In this document: piece after piece, positions 29,987-30,763 of the stretch
Layout of the letters: every line of letters begins with the position of its first letter
How positions within the stretch are numbered: the stretch's first letter is position 1
Assembly (NCBI GenBank): GCA_021767525.1
Contig: JAASTF010000004.1
Coordinates: 1 to 30,763, forward strand
Length of the DNA stretch: 30,763 bases
Direction: 5' to 3'
DNA from: Paracoccaceae bacterium
GTDB taxonomy: Bacteria > Pseudomonadota > Alphaproteobacteria > Rhodobacterales > Rhodobacteraceae
Notes under the pieces: generated by a model
What the model saw: the letters and a program-made list of their open reading frames with translations, nothing else
Databases searched by the model: none
What the model was told of the DNA's origin: nothing
Translations under genes and position numbers: made by a program

Positions 29987-30763
29987 TCAGAGCCTTTCTG
30001 CCCCGAAGGTGTCGCACTGGCGCAAATCGCCGCTGTCGAAACCGCGGGCAAACCAACGTGCGCGCTGTGCGCTGGTGCCGTGGGTAAAGGTATGCGGCTG
30101 CGGCACCCGTCCGGCGCGTTTTTGCAAATGGTCGTCACCGATCATGCGCGCGGCGTTCAGCGCCTCTTCGATGTCGCCGGGTTCCAGCAACCCATCGACG
30201 GCACGGGCCCAGACGCCCGACAGGCAATCGGCCTGCAGTTCCAGCCGCACGGTCAGCGCATTGGCCTGCGACTGACCCACCGCTTGGCGCCGATCATTGA
30301 CCTGGCCCAGGATGCCCAGCTCGTTCTGGACATGGTGGGCCACCTCATGTGCTATCACATAGGCGGCCGCGAAATCGCCACGCGCGCCCAGCTGTTGCGA
30401 CAGGGTCGAAAAGAATTCGGTATCCAGATACGCCTTGCGATCCGCCGGGCAATAGAACGGGCCGGTGGCGCCACTGGCCCCGCCACAGGGCGATTGCGTG
30501 ACCCCGGAATACAACACCAGAACGGGCGGCGTGTACTCCCGGCCAAGCTGCGCGGGAAAGACCTGGCCCCAGACCTCTTCGGTGGTGGCCAGCACGCGCG
30601 AGGTGAATTCGGCCGCGCGCTGCTCTTGGGGGCTGATCTGGCGGGTTTGTGTCGCTTGGCCGCCCGGCGCCTGGCCTTGCAAAAGCGGCGTCACGTCGAT
30701 ACCGGCGAAATACCCGACGGCCAGGATCACCAGCAGGCCCACGCCGCCAATCCCGCCGGCCCG
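29987..30763 (-). CDS. neutral zinc metallopeptidase, YpfJ family, N-terminus cut by window edge
   Basis: The frame enters from the right edge and covers 258 residues to the TGA at 29987. It begins in a glycine-rich segment (RAGGIGGVG), followed by one membrane helix (LLVILAVGYFAGI) and a Gln/Gly linker. The catalytic domain carries YVIAHEVAHHVQNELG, an HExxH zinc site, and DNA-encoded hallmarks such as SGVTQSPCGGASGATGPFYC and ELQADCLSGVWA, where the Glu is the likely third zinc ligand. The C-terminal GTSAQRARWFARGF is typical. The true start, probably some 20-30 residues further, lies outside the window. It is a single-pass membrane protein with its peptidase domain probably periplasmic. 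Its physiological substrates are unknown. Confidence 0.93.
   Translation of the reverse strand, partial: RAGGIGGVGLLVILAVGYFAGIDVTPLLQGQAPGGQATQTRQISPQEQRAAEFTSRVLATTEEVWGQVFPAQLGREYTPPVLVLYSGVTQSPCGGASGATGPFYCPADRKAYLDTEFFSTLSQQLGARGDFAAAYVIAHEVAHHVQNELGILGQVNDRRQAVGQSQANALTVRLELQADCLSGVWARAVDGLLEPGDIEEALNAARMIGDDHLQKRAGRVPQPHTFTHGTSAQRARWFARGFDSGDLRQCDTFGAERL

Noticed and set aside
1..30763. CRISPR arrays, tRNA or rRNA genes
   Set aside because: No regularly spaced direct repeats and no cloverleaf or rRNA segments were recognised by reading; short tRNA-like folds could be missed without a search.

Overview
The window is about 30.8 kb of GC-rich DNA, densely coding on both strands with short intergenic gaps. 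The protein families point to an alphaproteobacterium, most likely a member of the Rhodobacterales (roseobacter/Rhodobacteraceae type): a TAXI-type TRAP transporter with fused permease, IclR-controlled acyl-CoA catabolism, a TrhO/rhodanese protein, and many ATGA stop/start overlaps. Placement below order level is not possible from this sequence alone. I see no tRNA, rRNA, CRISPR array, insertion sequence or phage gene.

Layout. (1) 1-4148, minus strand: a FlaA1/CapD-type nucleotide-sugar dehydratase, then UDP-glucose 6-dehydrogenase, then a truB cut by the window edge; the first two serve surface polysaccharide synthesis. (2) 4385-9429: trhO (minus), and divergently a nicotinamide salvage set, pncA - an unrecognised 684-residue protein - pncB. 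(3) 9434-24188: a catabolic island in which nearly every gene acts on CoA thioesters. It comprises a thiolase-fold protein without the usual catalytic cysteines plus its DUF35 partner (minus); iclR - long acyl-CoA dehydrogenase - CaiB-type CoA-transferase (plus); crotonase - TAXI solute-binding protein - TRAP permease (minus); and a second iclR - NDP-forming acyl-CoA synthetase - two hot-dog/MaoC proteins - AMP-forming acyl-CoA ligase (plus). (4) 24196-28320: aroQ and a hybrid histidine kinase (minus), divergent from a LuxR-type response regulator (plus) across a structured 403-base gap. (5) 28425-30763, minus: a zinc metallopeptidase (cut by the window edge), a tyrosine-phosphatase-like protein, msrB and msrA.

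The island reads as an import, activation and degradation route for one or more organic acids. The TRAP system would bring the acid in, and a CoA-transferase and two synthetases could activate it. The acyl-CoA dehydrogenase would desaturate it, the crotonase and MaoC pair would isomerise or hydrate it, and the thiolase-fold/DUF35 pair would cleave it. Because the thiolase-fold protein lacks the nucleophilic cysteine but keeps two tyrosines and the GHSG histidine, the cleavage may be retro-aldol, as in Ltp2-type steroid side-chain aldolases. This is the most interesting inference in the window. The substrate cannot be told from the sequence. Both IclR genes have palindromes that overlap or abut candidate promoters, consistent with autoregulation and substrate-responsive control.
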